Shown here one piece after another: positions 36,693 through 48,809 of a DNA stretch of 64,000 nt (the first letter of the stretch is position 1; each line of letters starts with the position of its first letter). The translations under genes were made by a program, and so were the position numbers. This DNA is from Deinobacterium chartae (GTDB lineage Bacteria; Deinococcota; Deinococci; Deinococcales; Deinococcaceae). Under the pieces are notes generated by a model. It had not been told where the DNA came from. It saw only the letters and a program-made list of their open reading frames with translations, and ran no database searches. The stretch is taken from the NCBI RefSeq assembly GCF_014202645.1, contig NZ_JACHHG010000013.1, positions 1-64,000 on the forward strand, read 5' to 3'.

Positions 36693-38108
36693 ATGACCAA
36701 CCTCTCCACACTCTGGCAGCAGACCTCCCAAGCCCTCTCCAGCGAACACTTCGAACGTGCTTTTGAACTGCTGGAGCGCGGCTTTCGGAGTGCACGCAGC
36801 CAGGAACGCGCCCGAATCGCCCTGTGGGCCGCCGAACTGCACGGCCTGTACGGTGAAACCGGCGCCGAAGACGGACTGCACTACCTGCACATGGCCCTGG
36901 ACCAGGACCCCGCCATCGGGCAGGATCCGCTCTACCGCGCGCTGCACGCCGAACTCGCCTCGTACCTGCCCGAGCAGGGCAGCGGCTTTCAGCCACGCGA
37001 AGCGGCCCTCGAGGTACTGCAGGCGGTCAGCGACACGCCTGCGCGCTTCCACGCCGCCTGCGCGCTTCTCAACCTAGGCGCCCTGCCCGAAGCGCTCGGC
37101 GCCCTGGAAAAGCTCGACTGGCAAAGCCTCGATCCGTACCTGCGCTGGCGCTACTTCTCGTGGCTGGGCGGGGCGCTCGAGCAGTCCAACCGCCTCGAGG
37201 ACGCCGCCACCGCCTACGGCCGCGCCGCCGACCTCGCCCCCGGGGTACAGCGCGCCTCGATGCTGCAGGAGCAGGCGGCGGTGCTGCTGAGCCTCGAGCA
37301 GGCGAGCGTGGCCAGCGAACTGCTCGACCGGGCTTGGCTGCTGTATTACGGCAACGAGGACGCCTATCATCTCGCCAACTGGCACTACCTCAAGGCCCAG
37401 GCCCTGCTGGCCTTGGGCCGCCCGGAAGAGGCCGCCGCCCAGATCACGACGGCCGACGACCTCGAGGGCAGCATCGAGGAATCCTCGTACGGCGTGCAAC
37501 TGGTGTACGGCCAGACCCTGATGGCCCTGGGACAGCCCGCCGAGGCAGCCGAGCGTTTCGCCCGTGCGGTGCGTCTGGCCTCCTCGGTGGACCGACCCTA
37601 CGCATTGCACGAGCTCGGGGTGGCACACCTGGATGCCGACGCCCCGGTCGAGGCACGCGAGGCCCTGCTGCAGGCGCTGCAGGACGATGAGTACCCCTTC
37701 CTGGCCGAGGTCTACGCGGACCTCGCCGAGGCCGAATACCGCCTGGGCCGCCTGGCCGAGGCCGAAGCAAGTGCCACCTACGCGCTCAACCAGGGAGCGA
37801 CCGTGGCCGCCAGCCTGATCCTGGGCGCGGTTGCCTTTGACTACTATCACCTCGGCGAAGCCCTCGAGCACTACACCCGCGTGGCCGAACACGCCGCTCC
37901 CGGCAGCCGCGAGTGGATCACCGCGCAGCAGATGCTGGCCGACGTGCTGGCCCAAGACGGCTTCCGCGACCCCGCACGCATCCTCGAGCACGCCCAGGCA
38001 GCCCTCGAGCACACCGACGCGCAAGACGAGTGGTACACCACCTTGCAGGGTTATGTGGACCGCGCGATGGAACTGCTGCGCGCTCCCGGCAAGCGGACCC
38101 TGAACTGA
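36693..38108 (+). CDS. Tetratricopeptide repeat protein, 471 aa
   Basis: An all-helical protein made of about ten TPR-like repeats with the usual small-residue pattern (for example EDAATAYGRAADLAPG, AEAAERFARAVRLASS, EAREALLQALQDDEYPF). No catalytic domain, signal peptide or membrane segment. TPR stacks act as protein-interaction scaffolds; the partner is unknown. ATG 36693 was preferred over ATG 36669 because the latter would lie upstream of the likely start site. Divergent from ftsH. Confidence 0.85.
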   Translation: MTNLSTLWQQTSQALSSEHFERAFELLERGFRSARSQERARIALWAAELHGLYGETGAEDGLHYLHMALDQDPAIGQDPLYRALHAELASYLPEQGSGFQPREAALEVLQAVSDTPARFHAACALLNLGALPEALGALEKLDWQSLDPYLRWRYFSWLGGALEQSNRLEDAATAYGRAADLAPGVQRASMLQEQAAVLLSLEQASVASELLDRAWLLYYGNEDAYHLANWHYLKAQALLALGRPEEAAAQITTADDLEGSIEESSYGVQLVYGQTLMALGQPAEAAERFARAVRLASSVDRPYALHELGVAHLDADAPVEAREALLQALQDDEYPFLAEVYADLAEAEYRLGRLAEAEASATYALNQGATVAASLILGAVAFDYYHLGEALEHYTRVAEHAAPGSREWITAQQMLADVLAQDGFRDPARILEHAQAALEHTDAQDEWYTTLQGYVDRAMELLRAPGKRTLN

Positions 38109-38152
38109 GCTTCGGTTTTTAGCGATTCGTTCTCGGCCAGCAGCAGCCAGCA

Positions 38153-38189
38153 AGCGGGAGCAGGTGCCTCAGGGGCACCTGCTCCCGCT
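38153..38189. terminator. Terminator between the TPR gene and panB
   Basis: AGCGGGAGCAGGTGCC / GGCACCTGCTCCCGCT with a 5-nt loop, between convergent genes. Confidence 0.75.
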
Positions 38190-38213
38190 GCAACCAGAGC
38201 AGGGCACCCGCGC

Positions 38214-39038
38214 TCAGTACAGCTTCTCCAGCACCTCGTCCTTGACCGCAAAGCCGTGCTCCGGTCCCGGGAACGTGCGCTCACGCACCTCGAGGGCATA
38301 GCGGGTGAGCGCCTGCACCGAGGTCACGCCCAGCTCGGCGTAGGCCTTGACGAACTTGGGCCGGAAACGGTCGAAGATGCCCAGAAGGTCGTGATAGACC
38401 AGCACCTGCCCGTCGCAGGCCGCTCCGGCCCCGATGCCCACGGTGGGAATGGAGAGCCTCGAGGTGATCAGCGCGGCCAGTTTGGCCGGGACCGCCTCGA
38501 GCACCACGCTGTAAGCCCCGGCCTGCTCGACGGCCAGGGCGTCTTCGAGGATACGTGCGGCCGCCTCGCTGCTCTTGCCCTGCACCTTGAGCCCGCCCTG
38601 CACCGCCGCAGTTTGCGGCAGCAGACCGACGTGGCCCATCACCGGAATCCCGGCGCTTACGATGGCCCGTACCGTGTCCTGGTAGTGCACGCCGCCCTCG
38701 AGCTTGACCGCATCGGCCATGCCTTCCTTGACCAGGCGCACCGAGGCGCGCAGCGCGTCGTTCACGCCGGTCTGGTAGCTGCCAAACGGCAGATCGACCA
38801 CCATGAAGGTGTCGGGGGCACCCCGGCGCACGGCGCGGGCATGGTGGATCATGTCCTCGAGGGTGACGAGCGCGGTACTCTCGTAGCCCAGCACCACCAT
38901 GCCCAGGCTGTCGCCCACCAGGATCGCGTCCACTCCCGCCGCCTGGGCCTGCTGCCCTGCAGCGTAATCGTAGGCGGTCACGACCACCATCGGCGTGCCT
39001 CCCTTGTGGACCGCGAAGTCGGGAACGGTCTTCTTCAT
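38214..39038 (-). CDS. panB: 3-methyl-2-oxobutanoate hydroxymethyltransferase
   Basis: A 274-residue TIM-barrel enzyme for the first step of pantothenate (coenzyme A) synthesis, moving a hydroxymethyl group from methylene-THF to 2-oxoisovalerate. Seen: [57 protein letters not shown], and [20 protein letters not shown], with metal and substrate residues in place. ATG 39038 lies 6 nt after TACAAT on the minus strand (leaderless layout). Confidence 0.96.
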   Translation of the reverse strand: MKKTVPDFAVHKGGTPMVVVTAYDYAAGQQAQAAGVDAILVGDSLGMVVLGYESTALVTLEDMIHHARAVRRGAPDTFMVVDLPFGSYQTGVNDALRASVRLVKEGMADAVKLEGGVHYQDTVRAIVSAGIPVMGHVGLLPQTAAVQGGLKVQGKSSEAAARILEDALAVEQAGAYSVVLEAVPAKLAALITSRLSIPTVGIGAGAACDGQVLVYHDLLGIFDRFRPKFVKAYAELGVTSVQALTRYALEVRERTFPGPEHGFAVKDEVLEKLY

Positions 39039-39044
39039 GCGGTC

Positions 39045-39050
39045 ATTGTA
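39045..39050 (-). promoter_or_regulatory. -10 box of panB (leaderless layout)
   Basis: TACAAT on the minus strand, 6 nt before ATG 39038. Confidence 0.55.
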
Positions 39051-39153
39051 TGCCTGTGCGCCGCGCTGTGACGAAACCCTGCATGACGTTTGATGGAGGT
39101 GCCCGTCCTGGTATGGCGTTAAGATGGATGCAGGAAAACCCCAGGAGGTATCT

Positions 39154-39612
39154 ATGAGGCGCACGGTAGTACTCGCATTCGGCCTGCTGCTTCCCGCCGC
39201 CCTGCTCGCGTCGGCGCGGGCGGCCGACGGTAAAGCCCTGTACTCGGCAAACTGTGCCGGCTGCCATCAGGCGACCGGCAAAGGGGTGCCGAACGCCTTT
39301 CCACCGCTGGCCGCGCACCTGCCCAAGGTCGTGGCCGCCAAGAACGGCCGCGCCTACTTGATCAACGTGGTGCTCTACGGCCTGCAGGGTCAGATCCGGG
39401 CTGGCGGCGCGAACTACAACGGGGCCATGCCGGGGTTCGCGCAGCTCAAGGACGACGAGGTCGCGGCGGTGCTGAACTACACGCTCACCGCCTGGGGCAA
39501 CAAACTGCCTGCCGGTCAGAAGCCGCTGAGTGCGGCTGAGGTCAAAAAAGAGCGCGCTGCCAAGAAAACGGCCGCTCAGGTACTGAAACTGCGCCCCAAG
39601 GGCCTGAAGTAA
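39154..39612 (+). CDS. Small secreted cytochrome c
   Basis: A 152-residue class I c-type cytochrome. Signal peptide residues 1-23 (…LLASARAA), haem-binding CAGCH at about 34-38, and axial Met probably in GAMPGF near residue 91. The tail from ~115 is Lys/Ala-rich. A TAAGAT box at 39120-39125 and AGGAGG 7 nt before ATG 39154 give a leader with a Shine-Dalgarno. It begins the respiratory block and may feed electrons to the caa3 oxidase encoded downstream. Confidence 0.9.
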   Translation: MRRTVVLAFGLLLPAALLASARAADGKALYSANCAGCHQATGKGVPNAFPPLAAHLPKVVAAKNGRAYLINVVLYGLQGQIRAGGANYNGAMPGFAQLKDDEVAAVLNYTLTAWGNKLPAGQKPLSAAEVKKERAAKKTAAQVLKLRPKGLK

Positions 39613-39651
39613 ACCTGGCCCCACGGTGGCCCGCTCTGCGGCGGGCTACCG

Positions 39652-39668
39652 ATTGTTCTTAGGACAAT
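39652..39668 (+). promoter_or_regulatory. Inverted repeat upstream of the polyferredoxin gene
   Basis: ATTGTTCT-T-AGGACAAT, 8-bp arms with one mismatch, centred about 46 nt before the predicted start at 39706 and touching the possible -35 (TTGCCA 39668-39673). Position suits an activator or repressor site. It shares the core AGGACAATTG with the palindrome before ctaA. Confidence 0.5.
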
Positions 39669-39691
39669 TGCCACCCTGAGACGGTCGAAAC

Positions 39692-39697
39692 TAGACT
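39692..39697 (+). promoter_or_regulatory. -10 box of the polyferredoxin gene (leaderless layout)
   Basis: TAGACT, 8 nt before ATG 39706; ATG 39700 is only 2 nt away and unlikely. Confidence 0.5.
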
Positions 39698-39705
39698 GCA
39701 TGGGT

Positions 39706-41211
39706 ATGTCACGCGCTCCCGCCACCCGGTTCGACCTGCTGCGCCTGCCGCTGGTCGGCCGTTTCCTGCGCTGGCGGTACGCGCGCTTCGCGCTGCAGCT
39801 GCCGCTGCTGCTGCTGGCCCTGCTCGCGATCCTCGAGGGGCTGCTGGGCAGTCAGCTCGCCGCCAAGAACCTCGCGACCGTCTCGGTGTGGCTGCATTAC
39901 CGCGGTCTGGTGGTGCTGGCCCTGCTGATCATTGGAAACCTGTTCTGCGCCGCCTGCCCGCTGATGCTGACCCGCGGCCCGACCCGGCTGCTCAAGCGCT
40001 TTGTGCCCGAGCTGCGCTGGCCGCGCGCGCTGCGCAACAAGTACACCGTGCTGGCCCTCACCGCTGCCTATATCTTTGCCTACGAGTACTTCGACCTGTG
40101 GGCCAGCCCCTGGCTGACCGCCTGGCTGATGATCGGGTACTTCGGAGCCGCGCTGGTCATCGATACCCTCTTTCCTGCCGGGACCTTCTGCAGGTACGTG
40201 TGCCCGCTGGGCAACTTCAACTTTGCGCTGTCGCACGGCAGCCCGTCGCAGATCACCGCACGCGACCCCTCGAGGTGCGCTTCCTGCGAGGGCAAGTACT
40301 GCCTCAACGGCCGCGTCGAGGATGCCTCGGGCCGGGGCACGCTGCGCGGCACGCACCGCTTCGAAACGCTCACCCCGCTGGCGATGGCAGGCGGCAGCCC
40401 TGCCCCCGTGGGCCACTTTCCCGGCTGCGAGACCGAGCTGTTCGTTCCGGCATTAAAGAGCAACCAGGACTGCACGCTGTGTCTGAACTGCCTGCGGGCC
40501 TGCCCGTACGACAACGTGGCCCTCGAGCTGCGCCCGCCTGCGCGCTCGTGGGAACAGGTGCGCCCCAAGGCGGACTGGCTGCTGCTGGGCACCGTGCTGT
40601 TTTTCGCCGGGCTGGCCAACGCCTTCGCGATGGTGCCGCCGTTTTACGCGCTGGCCGAGCGTCTCTCCGGTCTGCTGGGCACCCGCAGCGAGGGTGTGCT
40701 GCTGCCGCTGCTGCTCGGCCCGCCGCTGCTGCTGGGCACCCTGGGCAGCCTGGGGGTCTTTGTGGCCTCCAGCCGCCTCCTGGGGCTGCGCGAGGGCTGG
40801 AGCGCGGCGCTGCGCCGCTGGGGAGCCGTCCTGCTGCCGATGTCCTTTGCGATGTGGGCCGGGCACTACAGCTTTCACTTCCTGACCGGCTGGGCCTCGA
40901 TCATCCCGGCCTTCTGGCAGGCCCTGGCCACCCTGGGCCTGCCGGTCCCCCCACCCGACTGGACCCTGGCCGCCCTGGTTCCCGAGAACTTCCTGTTTCC
41001 GCTGCAGGTCGTGATCCTCTACAGCGGTTTCGGAGCGGGCTGCTACTTCGCTTTCCGCCGCGCCCGCGCGCTCGGCAACCCGCGCGCGGCCCTGCCGATC
41101 CTGGCGTGGCTGGGTATGCTGTCGGTCATCGCCCTGCTGATCCTGGCCCAGCCGATGGAGATGCGCGGCACCCTGCTCGATCCCGGCACCGCGTCCGGCG
41201 CCCCCCTGTGA
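39706..41211 (+). CDS. Membrane polyferredoxin (4Fe-4S), CcoG/NapH-like
   Basis: A 501-residue integral membrane iron-sulfur protein. About four N-terminal membrane segments contain CAACPLML and lead to CRYVCPLGNFN, then the soluble cluster region has CASCEGKYC and CTLCLNCLRACP (a standard C-x2-C-x2-C-x3-CP cluster). Further membrane segments form the C-terminal half. Layout resembles CcoG/RdxA and NapH/NosR proteins, which handle electrons for oxidase or reductase assembly; CcoG reduces copper for oxidase maturation. Placed between cytochrome c and the oxidase genes, an assembly or electron-transfer role is a fair inference. Confidence 0.82.
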   Translation: MSRAPATRFDLLRLPLVGRFLRWRYARFALQLPLLLLALLAILEGLLGSQLAAKNLATVSVWLHYRGLVVLALLIIGNLFCAACPLMLTRGPTRLLKRFVPELRWPRALRNKYTVLALTAAYIFAYEYFDLWASPWLTAWLMIGYFGAALVIDTLFPAGTFCRYVCPLGNFNFALSHGSPSQITARDPSRCASCEGKYCLNGRVEDASGRGTLRGTHRFETLTPLAMAGGSPAPVGHFPGCETELFVPALKSNQDCTLCLNCLRACPYDNVALELRPPARSWEQVRPKADWLLLGTVLFFAGLANAFAMVPPFYALAERLSGLLGTRSEGVLLPLLLGPPLLLGTLGSLGVFVASSRLLGLREGWSAALRRWGAVLLPMSFAMWAGHYSFHFLTGWASIIPAFWQALATLGLPVPPPDWTLAALVPENFLFPLQVVILYSGFGAGCYFAFRRARALGNPRAALPILAWLGMLSVIALLILAQPMEMRGTLLDPGTASGAPL

Positions 41212-41231
41212 CCCTGCAACCCTGTGACCTT

Positions 41232-41840
41232 ATGACCCGAACTGCAAGCGCACTTCTGACTGCCCTCAGCCTGGCCGCACTGCCGCTGCTGAGCCCACCT
41301 GCCCACGCCCACGCCGAACCGGTGCAGGTCGTGGCCAACCTTTCCCTCGAGGCCGAAGCCACCCCCCTCCAGCTCGGCCTGGTCGGGCAGACCTCCACCC
41401 TGCCGGTGCGCGGCGCGGTGGTCGAGGTGCGCCTCTATCCCGAAGACGACGCGTGGCGACGGCGCCTCGAGCAGGGGGGTGGGACGGTGTCCACCACCGA
41501 CCTCTCGATCCTGCCCGGCAACGCGCTCGATACGGTGCACCTCGAGGAGGTCCGGACCGCCGACTACCGGGGCCGCCTGCGCCCCCTCGAGGCCGGACGT
41601 TACGTTCTGGCCGTGCTGGATACCACCTTCAAGGGCGAAACCGCCCTCGCCGCGCGCGCCTTTGAGGTGAGCCCGGGGCGGAGCAGCGCGCTGGTCACCG
41701 CGCTGCTCCCCAAGACCCAGACCCCCACCTCTTATCTGGTGTGGGCCCTGATCGGCCTGGCGGTTCCGGCGCTGATCGTGCTGGGCGTGGTGTTCGTGGG
41801 CCGTCCGGACCGCCGCGCCAAGCCCGAGTCCGACCACTGA
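41232..41840 (+). CDS. Exported membrane-anchored protein, 202 aa
   Basis: Signal peptide residues 1-27 ending PAHAHA, an extracytoplasmic beta-rich domain (about 30-150), then a membrane segment near 165-188 and a short basic tail. The mature N-terminus is His-containing (HAHAEPVQVV), which could bind copper. ATG 41232 gives the best signal peptide; GTG 41208 overlapping the previous stop is the alternative. Fold recalls YtkA-like or carboxypeptidase-regulatory beta domains, but the family is not certain. Coupled to the polyferredoxin. Confidence 0.75.
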   Translation: MTRTASALLTALSLAALPLLSPPAHAHAEPVQVVANLSLEAEATPLQLGLVGQTSTLPVRGAVVEVRLYPEDDAWRRRLEQGGGTVSTTDLSILPGNALDTVHLEEVRTADYRGRLRPLEAGRYVLAVLDTTFKGETALAARAFEVSPGRSSALVTALLPKTQTPTSYLVWALIGLAVPALIVLGVVFVGRPDRRAKPESDH

Positions 41841-41862
41841 CCGAAACCCACGGATTCCCAAA

Positions 41863-41893
41863 GAGGGGGCCTGCCGCAGTGGCAAGCCCCCTC
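41863..41893. terminator. Terminator between convergent genes at 41.8 kb
   Basis: GAGGGGGCCTGCC / GGCAAGCCCCCTC with one G-T pair and a 5-nt loop. Confidence 0.7.
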
Positions 41894-41934
41894 CGGTCGC
41901 GTCAGCTTCCTGCGGCACAGACCCCCTGGAGTCC

Positions 41935-42444
41935 TTACAGCTCGATGTACTTGGGCGGATAGGCGTGCAGCACCAGGTAGATGATCCAGCCGGTTACCGC
42001 CACGTACAGCCATACCGGCACGGTCCAGCGCGCCCACGCACGGTGACGGGCAAAGAAGCTGCCCGCCGCACCCGAGCGGGTCGCAGTCGGAGCGAGGCTG
42101 CCGCCGCTGGCCCCGCGCCCCTTGAGGGCGTTGTAAATCACGACCAGCGCCATCGGGCCGTTCGCTGCCGCCAAGATGGTGTGGCTTCCGAGCAGGATGT
42201 AGTAGGCCAGGCGCCACTCCTCGGGACCGTTGTAGCCCCTCGAGGCCCCCAGCAGGGTCTTGGTGATGTAGAGCGCCAGAAACAGGGCGGCAAAGGCGGT
42301 CGCCGTGACCATGGCGCGCATGTGCCAGGTGCGCTGGCCCCGGCGGATCAGGATCACGCCGACGATCAGGGACAGGCCGCTGAGCACGATCGTGATGATC
42401 GACCAGAAGCTGACCAGTTCTGCGAGGTTCGCGTTCGCGGGCAT
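41935..42444 (-). CDS. DUF420 membrane protein (CtaM-like)
   Basis: A 169-residue protein with four to five membrane segments and conserved His residues in helices (TWHMRAMVTATAFAALFLALY, LLGSHTILAAANGPMALVV, RHRAWARWTVPVWLYVAVTGW), matching DUF420. In Firmicutes the DUF420 protein CtaM is needed to mature haem-A oxidases. Its placement beside ctaA supports that role. ATG 42444 has AGGAGG 8 nt upstream. It is transcribed away from ctaA. Confidence 0.85.
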   Translation of the reverse strand: MPANANLAELVSFWSIITIVLSGLSLIVGVILIRRGQRTWHMRAMVTATAFAALFLALYITKTLLGASRGYNGPEEWRLAYYILLGSHTILAAANGPMALVVIYNALKGRGASGGSLAPTATRSGAAGSFFARHRAWARWTVPVWLYVAVTGWIIYLVLHAYPPKYIEL

Positions 42445-42630
42445 CGAATGTTCCTCCTGCGCGACCACCCCTCGAGGGGGCAGGTGGCGCGTACGGTACG
42501 TTTCGTACAGCGGTTTCTAGGGTATCAGACCGCCTCTGGGACAGGAGCCCCTTGGCCTGTGCCCAGGTCGGTCCCTCAGGGTCTCGACAAGGGTGGATTC
42601 ACGTTTGGAAGGCGGGTTAGGGTAGGCTGG

Positions 42631-42656
42631 GGGCTGAGGACAATTGTCCTCAGCCC
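42631..42656 (+). promoter_or_regulatory. Perfect 26-nt palindrome upstream of ctaA
   Basis: Half-site GGGCTGAGGACAA, core AGGACAATTGTCCT. It sits 16 nt before a TAGAAT -10 box (42673-42678) and has no T tract, so an operator is more likely than a terminator. It shares AGGACAATTG with the site before the polyferredoxin gene. Confidence 0.55.
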
Positions 42657-42767
42657 GCTTCTGGACGCGGCCTAGAATAAGAGAGATTGTCGCAGTACCT
42701 GCGCACGAAAATTCGCCGACGATGCCTGCTTCGGTCGGGGCACAAGGTGGTGGGGAGAGATGGAAAG

Positions 42768-42773
42768 TAGAAT
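42768..42773 (+). promoter_or_regulatory. -10 box of ctaA (leaderless layout)
   Basis: TAGAAT, 7 nt before GTG 42781. Confidence 0.5.
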
Positions 42774-42780
42774 CGAAAGG

Positions 42781-43732
42781 GTGAAACCTCCACGGCTGGC
42801 TTTCAGCACGTTTGCCTGGATTCTTTTTGCCTACCTGGTCCTGGTGATCCTGTGGGGAGCCTGGGTGCGCATCTCCGGGTCCGGGGCCGGATGCGGCAGT
42901 CACTGGCCGCTGTGCAACGGCGCCGTGGTGCCGATGTCACCGACCCTGGAGACCCTCACCGAGCTGGTTCACCGCGTGACCAGCACCCTCTCGGGCCTCC
43001 TGATCATCGCGATGCTGGTGTGGGCCTTCCGCCGCTTTCCCAAGGGCCACGGTGCCCGGCTGGGCTCGGTGCTCGCCCTGGTCTTCGTGATCATCGAAGG
43101 CCTGCTGGGTGCGGGGCTGGTGGTGTTTGAGCTGGTCGGCAACAACGAGTCGGCGGTACGCGCGGTCTACCTGCCGCTGCACCTCGCCAACACCTTCGTC
43201 CTGCTCGGAGTAACGGCCTACACCGCTCTTACCGGTCAGAACATCCGCCCCACCCTGCGCTCCCAGGGCTCCTTGCCGCTGCTGGTGGGCGGGGGTCTGC
43301 TGCTGACCCTGCTCGTCGGTATGAGCGGTGCGATCGCCGCGCTGGGTGATACCCTCTACCCCGCCCACAGCCTCGAGAGTGCCTTGAGACACGACTTCGA
43401 CGCGGCGGCCCCGCTCCTGATCCAGCTGCGGGTGCTGCACCCGACGCTGGCGATCGCGTCGGCCGTCTACCTGGTTTTCCTCGGTGTCCTGCTGAGTGCC
43501 CAACGTTCCACTCCGGCCGTAAAGGTCTGGAGCAAGGCCCTTTACCTGGCCATCGCGCTGCAGATCGCTGCGGGCATCGCCAACGTGGCGCTGCTGGCAC
43601 CGGGCTGGCTGCAGATCGTTCACCTGCTGCTGGCCTGCCTGATGTGGCTGTGCACGGTGATGCTGTGCCTGCACGCGCTGGACCACCGTCTCGTCTCTCC
43701 CCGCCTCGGACTGGCCGGGGCACAGGTCGGCC

Positions 43733-43740
<8 letters not shown>
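42781..43740 (+). CDS. ctaA: Haem A synthase
   Basis: A 319-residue membrane monooxygenase that oxidises haem O to haem A for the oxidase. About eight membrane segments; motifs include [21 protein letters not shown] near the N-terminus (with the redox Cys pair), [12 protein letters not shown] and [13 protein letters not shown] with His ligands, and [10 protein letters not shown] and QIVHLLLAC in the second half. GTG 42781 follows TAGAAT by 7 nt. An in-frame ATG at 42760 with GGGGAGAG could be used from the upstream promoter, adding seven residues. It overlaps ctaB by 8 nt. Confidence 0.93.
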
Positions 43741-44623
<883 letters not shown>

Positions 44624-44649
44624 CGCTCGAGCCTATGGGGAAAGGAGTA

Positions 44650-45738
44650 ATGTTGAACCGTTTTCGTGATCTGGCACTGCTGTTCGCGGTTCTGGCCTCG
44701 AGCGAGGTCCTGGCTCAGGATCGCCGCCTGAACGTGCTGGACCCTACTTCGGCGACCAACCGCGAAATCACCGACCTGGTGATCTGGAGCTTGGTCTTCT
44801 CGGTGATCGTTCTGCTCGGTACCGGAGGGGCCCTGTTCTACGCGGTCGCGAAGTTCCGGGCCAAACCCGGACAGACCGGTGACGCTCCGCAGTTTCACGG
44901 CAACAACCGCCTCGAGGTGGTCCTGATCGCCGTACCTCTGCTGATCGTGACCATCTTGTCGATTCTCACCGCTCAGAGCATGGCGCGCCTCAACCGCGCC
45001 CCGGAGCCGGCCGTGGTGGTGGACGTCAAGGGCTGGCAGTTCTGGTGGGACTTTCACTACAAGAACGAGGGCATCCGCAACTCGAACGAGGTGGTGATCC
45101 CGGCGGGACGTCCGGTGTTGTTCAACATCACCAGCGGTGACGTCATTCACTCGTTCTGGGCGACCTCGCTTGGCATCAAGCGCGACGCCATTCCGATGCA
45201 GAGCAACCGTCTGGTCCTGACCGCAGAGGCACCCGGCGTCTATTACGGCCAGTGCGCCGAGCTGTGCGGCGCTTCGCACGCCAACATGCTGTTCCGCGTG
45301 ATCGCGCTGCCCGCCGAGGAGTACGACGCCTGGGTGGCGAGTGTCAAGGCTTATCAGGCCCCCGCTCCGGCCAGCGCCAACCTGCAAAACGGTGAGCGGG
45401 TCTTCGCGGCGAACTGCGCGGCCTGCCACGCGATCCAGGGCACCAACTACAAAGGGGTGGCGGGTCCGGACCTGTCGTACTTCGGAGACCGCATCACCCT
45501 GGGGGCCGGCATCTGGCCCAACACCCGCGAATACCTGATTCCCTGGCTCAAGAACCCGCCCAAGGTCAAGCCCGGCGCCAAGATGCCCGCCTTCGACGGC
45601 AGCAAGAACGCCACCGGGCAAGCCAGCGTCAAGCTCTCTGACCAGGAGATCGAGGATCTGGCCGCCTACCTCGAGAGCCTCAAACTCGAGGATTCGCGCT
45701 TCGACTTCAAGGCCCGTAAGGATCTGCAACTCAAGTAA
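44650..45738 (+). CDS. ctaC: Cytochrome caa3 oxidase subunit II with fused cytochrome c
   Basis: A 362-residue exported subunit: signal peptide (LALLFAVLASSEVLAQ), two membrane segments (about 33-60 and 80-105), a cupredoxin CuA domain, and a C-terminal cytochrome c. CuA ligands are H167, C202, E204, C206, H210 and M213 (CAELCGASHANM). The haem motif CAACH is at 256-260. The fusion defines the caa3 type: electrons pass from the c domain to CuA. ATG 44650 has AAAGGAG 2 nt upstream; TTG 44653 at 5 nt spacing and ATG 44620 (coupled to ctaB) are alternatives. Confidence 0.94.
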   Translation: MLNRFRDLALLFAVLASSEVLAQDRRLNVLDPTSATNREITDLVIWSLVFSVIVLLGTGGALFYAVAKFRAKPGQTGDAPQFHGNNRLEVVLIAVPLLIVTILSILTAQSMARLNRAPEPAVVVDVKGWQFWWDFHYKNEGIRNSNEVVIPAGRPVLFNITSGDVIHSFWATSLGIKRDAIPMQSNRLVLTAEAPGVYYGQCAELCGASHANMLFRVIALPAEEYDAWVASVKAYQAPAPASANLQNGERVFAANCAACHAIQGTNYKGVAGPDLSYFGDRITLGAGIWPNTREYLIPWLKNPPKVKPGAKMPAFDGSKNATGQASVKLSDQEIEDLAAYLESLKLEDSRFDFKARKDLQLK

Positions 45739-45761
45739 TCGCGAGGCGGTGAGGAGGAGAA

Positions 45762-48161
<2,400 letters not shown>

Positions 48162-48183
48162 GTCGGCCCCAATCCCTGAACTG

Positions 48184-48219
48184 AAGACGGCGGGGCCCGG
48201 GTTCGGGCCCCGCCGTCTT
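48184..48219 (+). terminator. Hairpin after ctaD
   Basis: AAGACGGCGGGGCCCG / CGGGCCCCGCCGTCTT with loop GGTT, 12 nt before the sco start. No T tract; it may reduce read-through into sco. Confidence 0.75.
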
Positions 48220-48230
48220 GATGGAGAGAG

Positions 48231-48809
48231 ATGAAACAGATCTGGCCCTGGCTGCTCGCATCGCTGCTCGTGATTGCCGCCTATTTCGGCTACCGTGCCC
48301 TGGCACGGCCCGAGCTGCGCGGCACTCCGGTGCAGGCTCAGCCGCTGGTGACCAGCGCGGCTCTTACAGGATCCGACGGGCGCACGCACCGCCTCGAGGA
48401 CTTCCGGGGCAAGGTAACGCTGGTATTTTTCGGTTACGCGAACTGCCCGGACGTGTGCCCGCTGACGCTGGGCAACCTGGCGCGCACCTACGAGGACCTG
48501 GGAAGCCCCAGGGACTTGCAGGTCGCCATGATCACGGTGGACCCGGAAAACGACACGCCCGGGCGGCTGCGCAGCTACATGAAGCAGTTCAATCCCGCCT
48601 TCTTGGGCCTGACCGGTGAGCCGTCCGAGATCGCCCGCACGGCCGCCGCGTTCTACGTGTTCTCGAACAACCGCGGGGGCGGGCTGGTGGACCACTCGGA
48701 CCAGGTGATGGTGGTGGACCGCCAGGGACGGCTGCGCCTGATCTACAACCAGGAGAAGTTGGGGCGGGGCGAGTTGCACGCTGACTTGCCGGAGATCTTG
48801 CGGTGGTAG
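48231..48809 (+). CDS. SCO1/SenC copper chaperone
   Basis: A 192-residue membrane-anchored thioredoxin-fold protein that delivers copper to the CuA site. One N-terminal membrane segment (about 5-22), the copper motif C72-PDV-C76 and His155 (VDHSDQV). All three copper ligands are present. GGAGAGAG lies just before ATG. Position after ctaD fits oxidase assembly. Confidence 0.95.
   Translation: MKQIWPWLLASLLVIAAYFGYRALARPELRGTPVQAQPLVTSAALTGSDGRTHRLEDFRGKVTLVFFGYANCPDVCPLTLGNLARTYEDLGSPRDLQVAMITVDPENDTPGRLRSYMKQFNPAFLGLTGEPSEIARTAAAFYVFSNNRGGGLVDHSDQVMVVDRQGRLRLIYNQEKLGRGELHADLPEILRW

Larger units (their letters stand above)
42445..42780. other. Divergent control region between the DUF420 gene and ctaA
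   Basis: A 336-bp gap without a gene. It holds a GTAC-rich inverted repeat near 42490-42509 (CGTACGGTACG, TTT, CGTAC), the 26-nt palindrome at 42631-42656, and two possible ctaA -10 boxes (TAGAAT at 42673 and at 42768). Confidence 0.6.
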
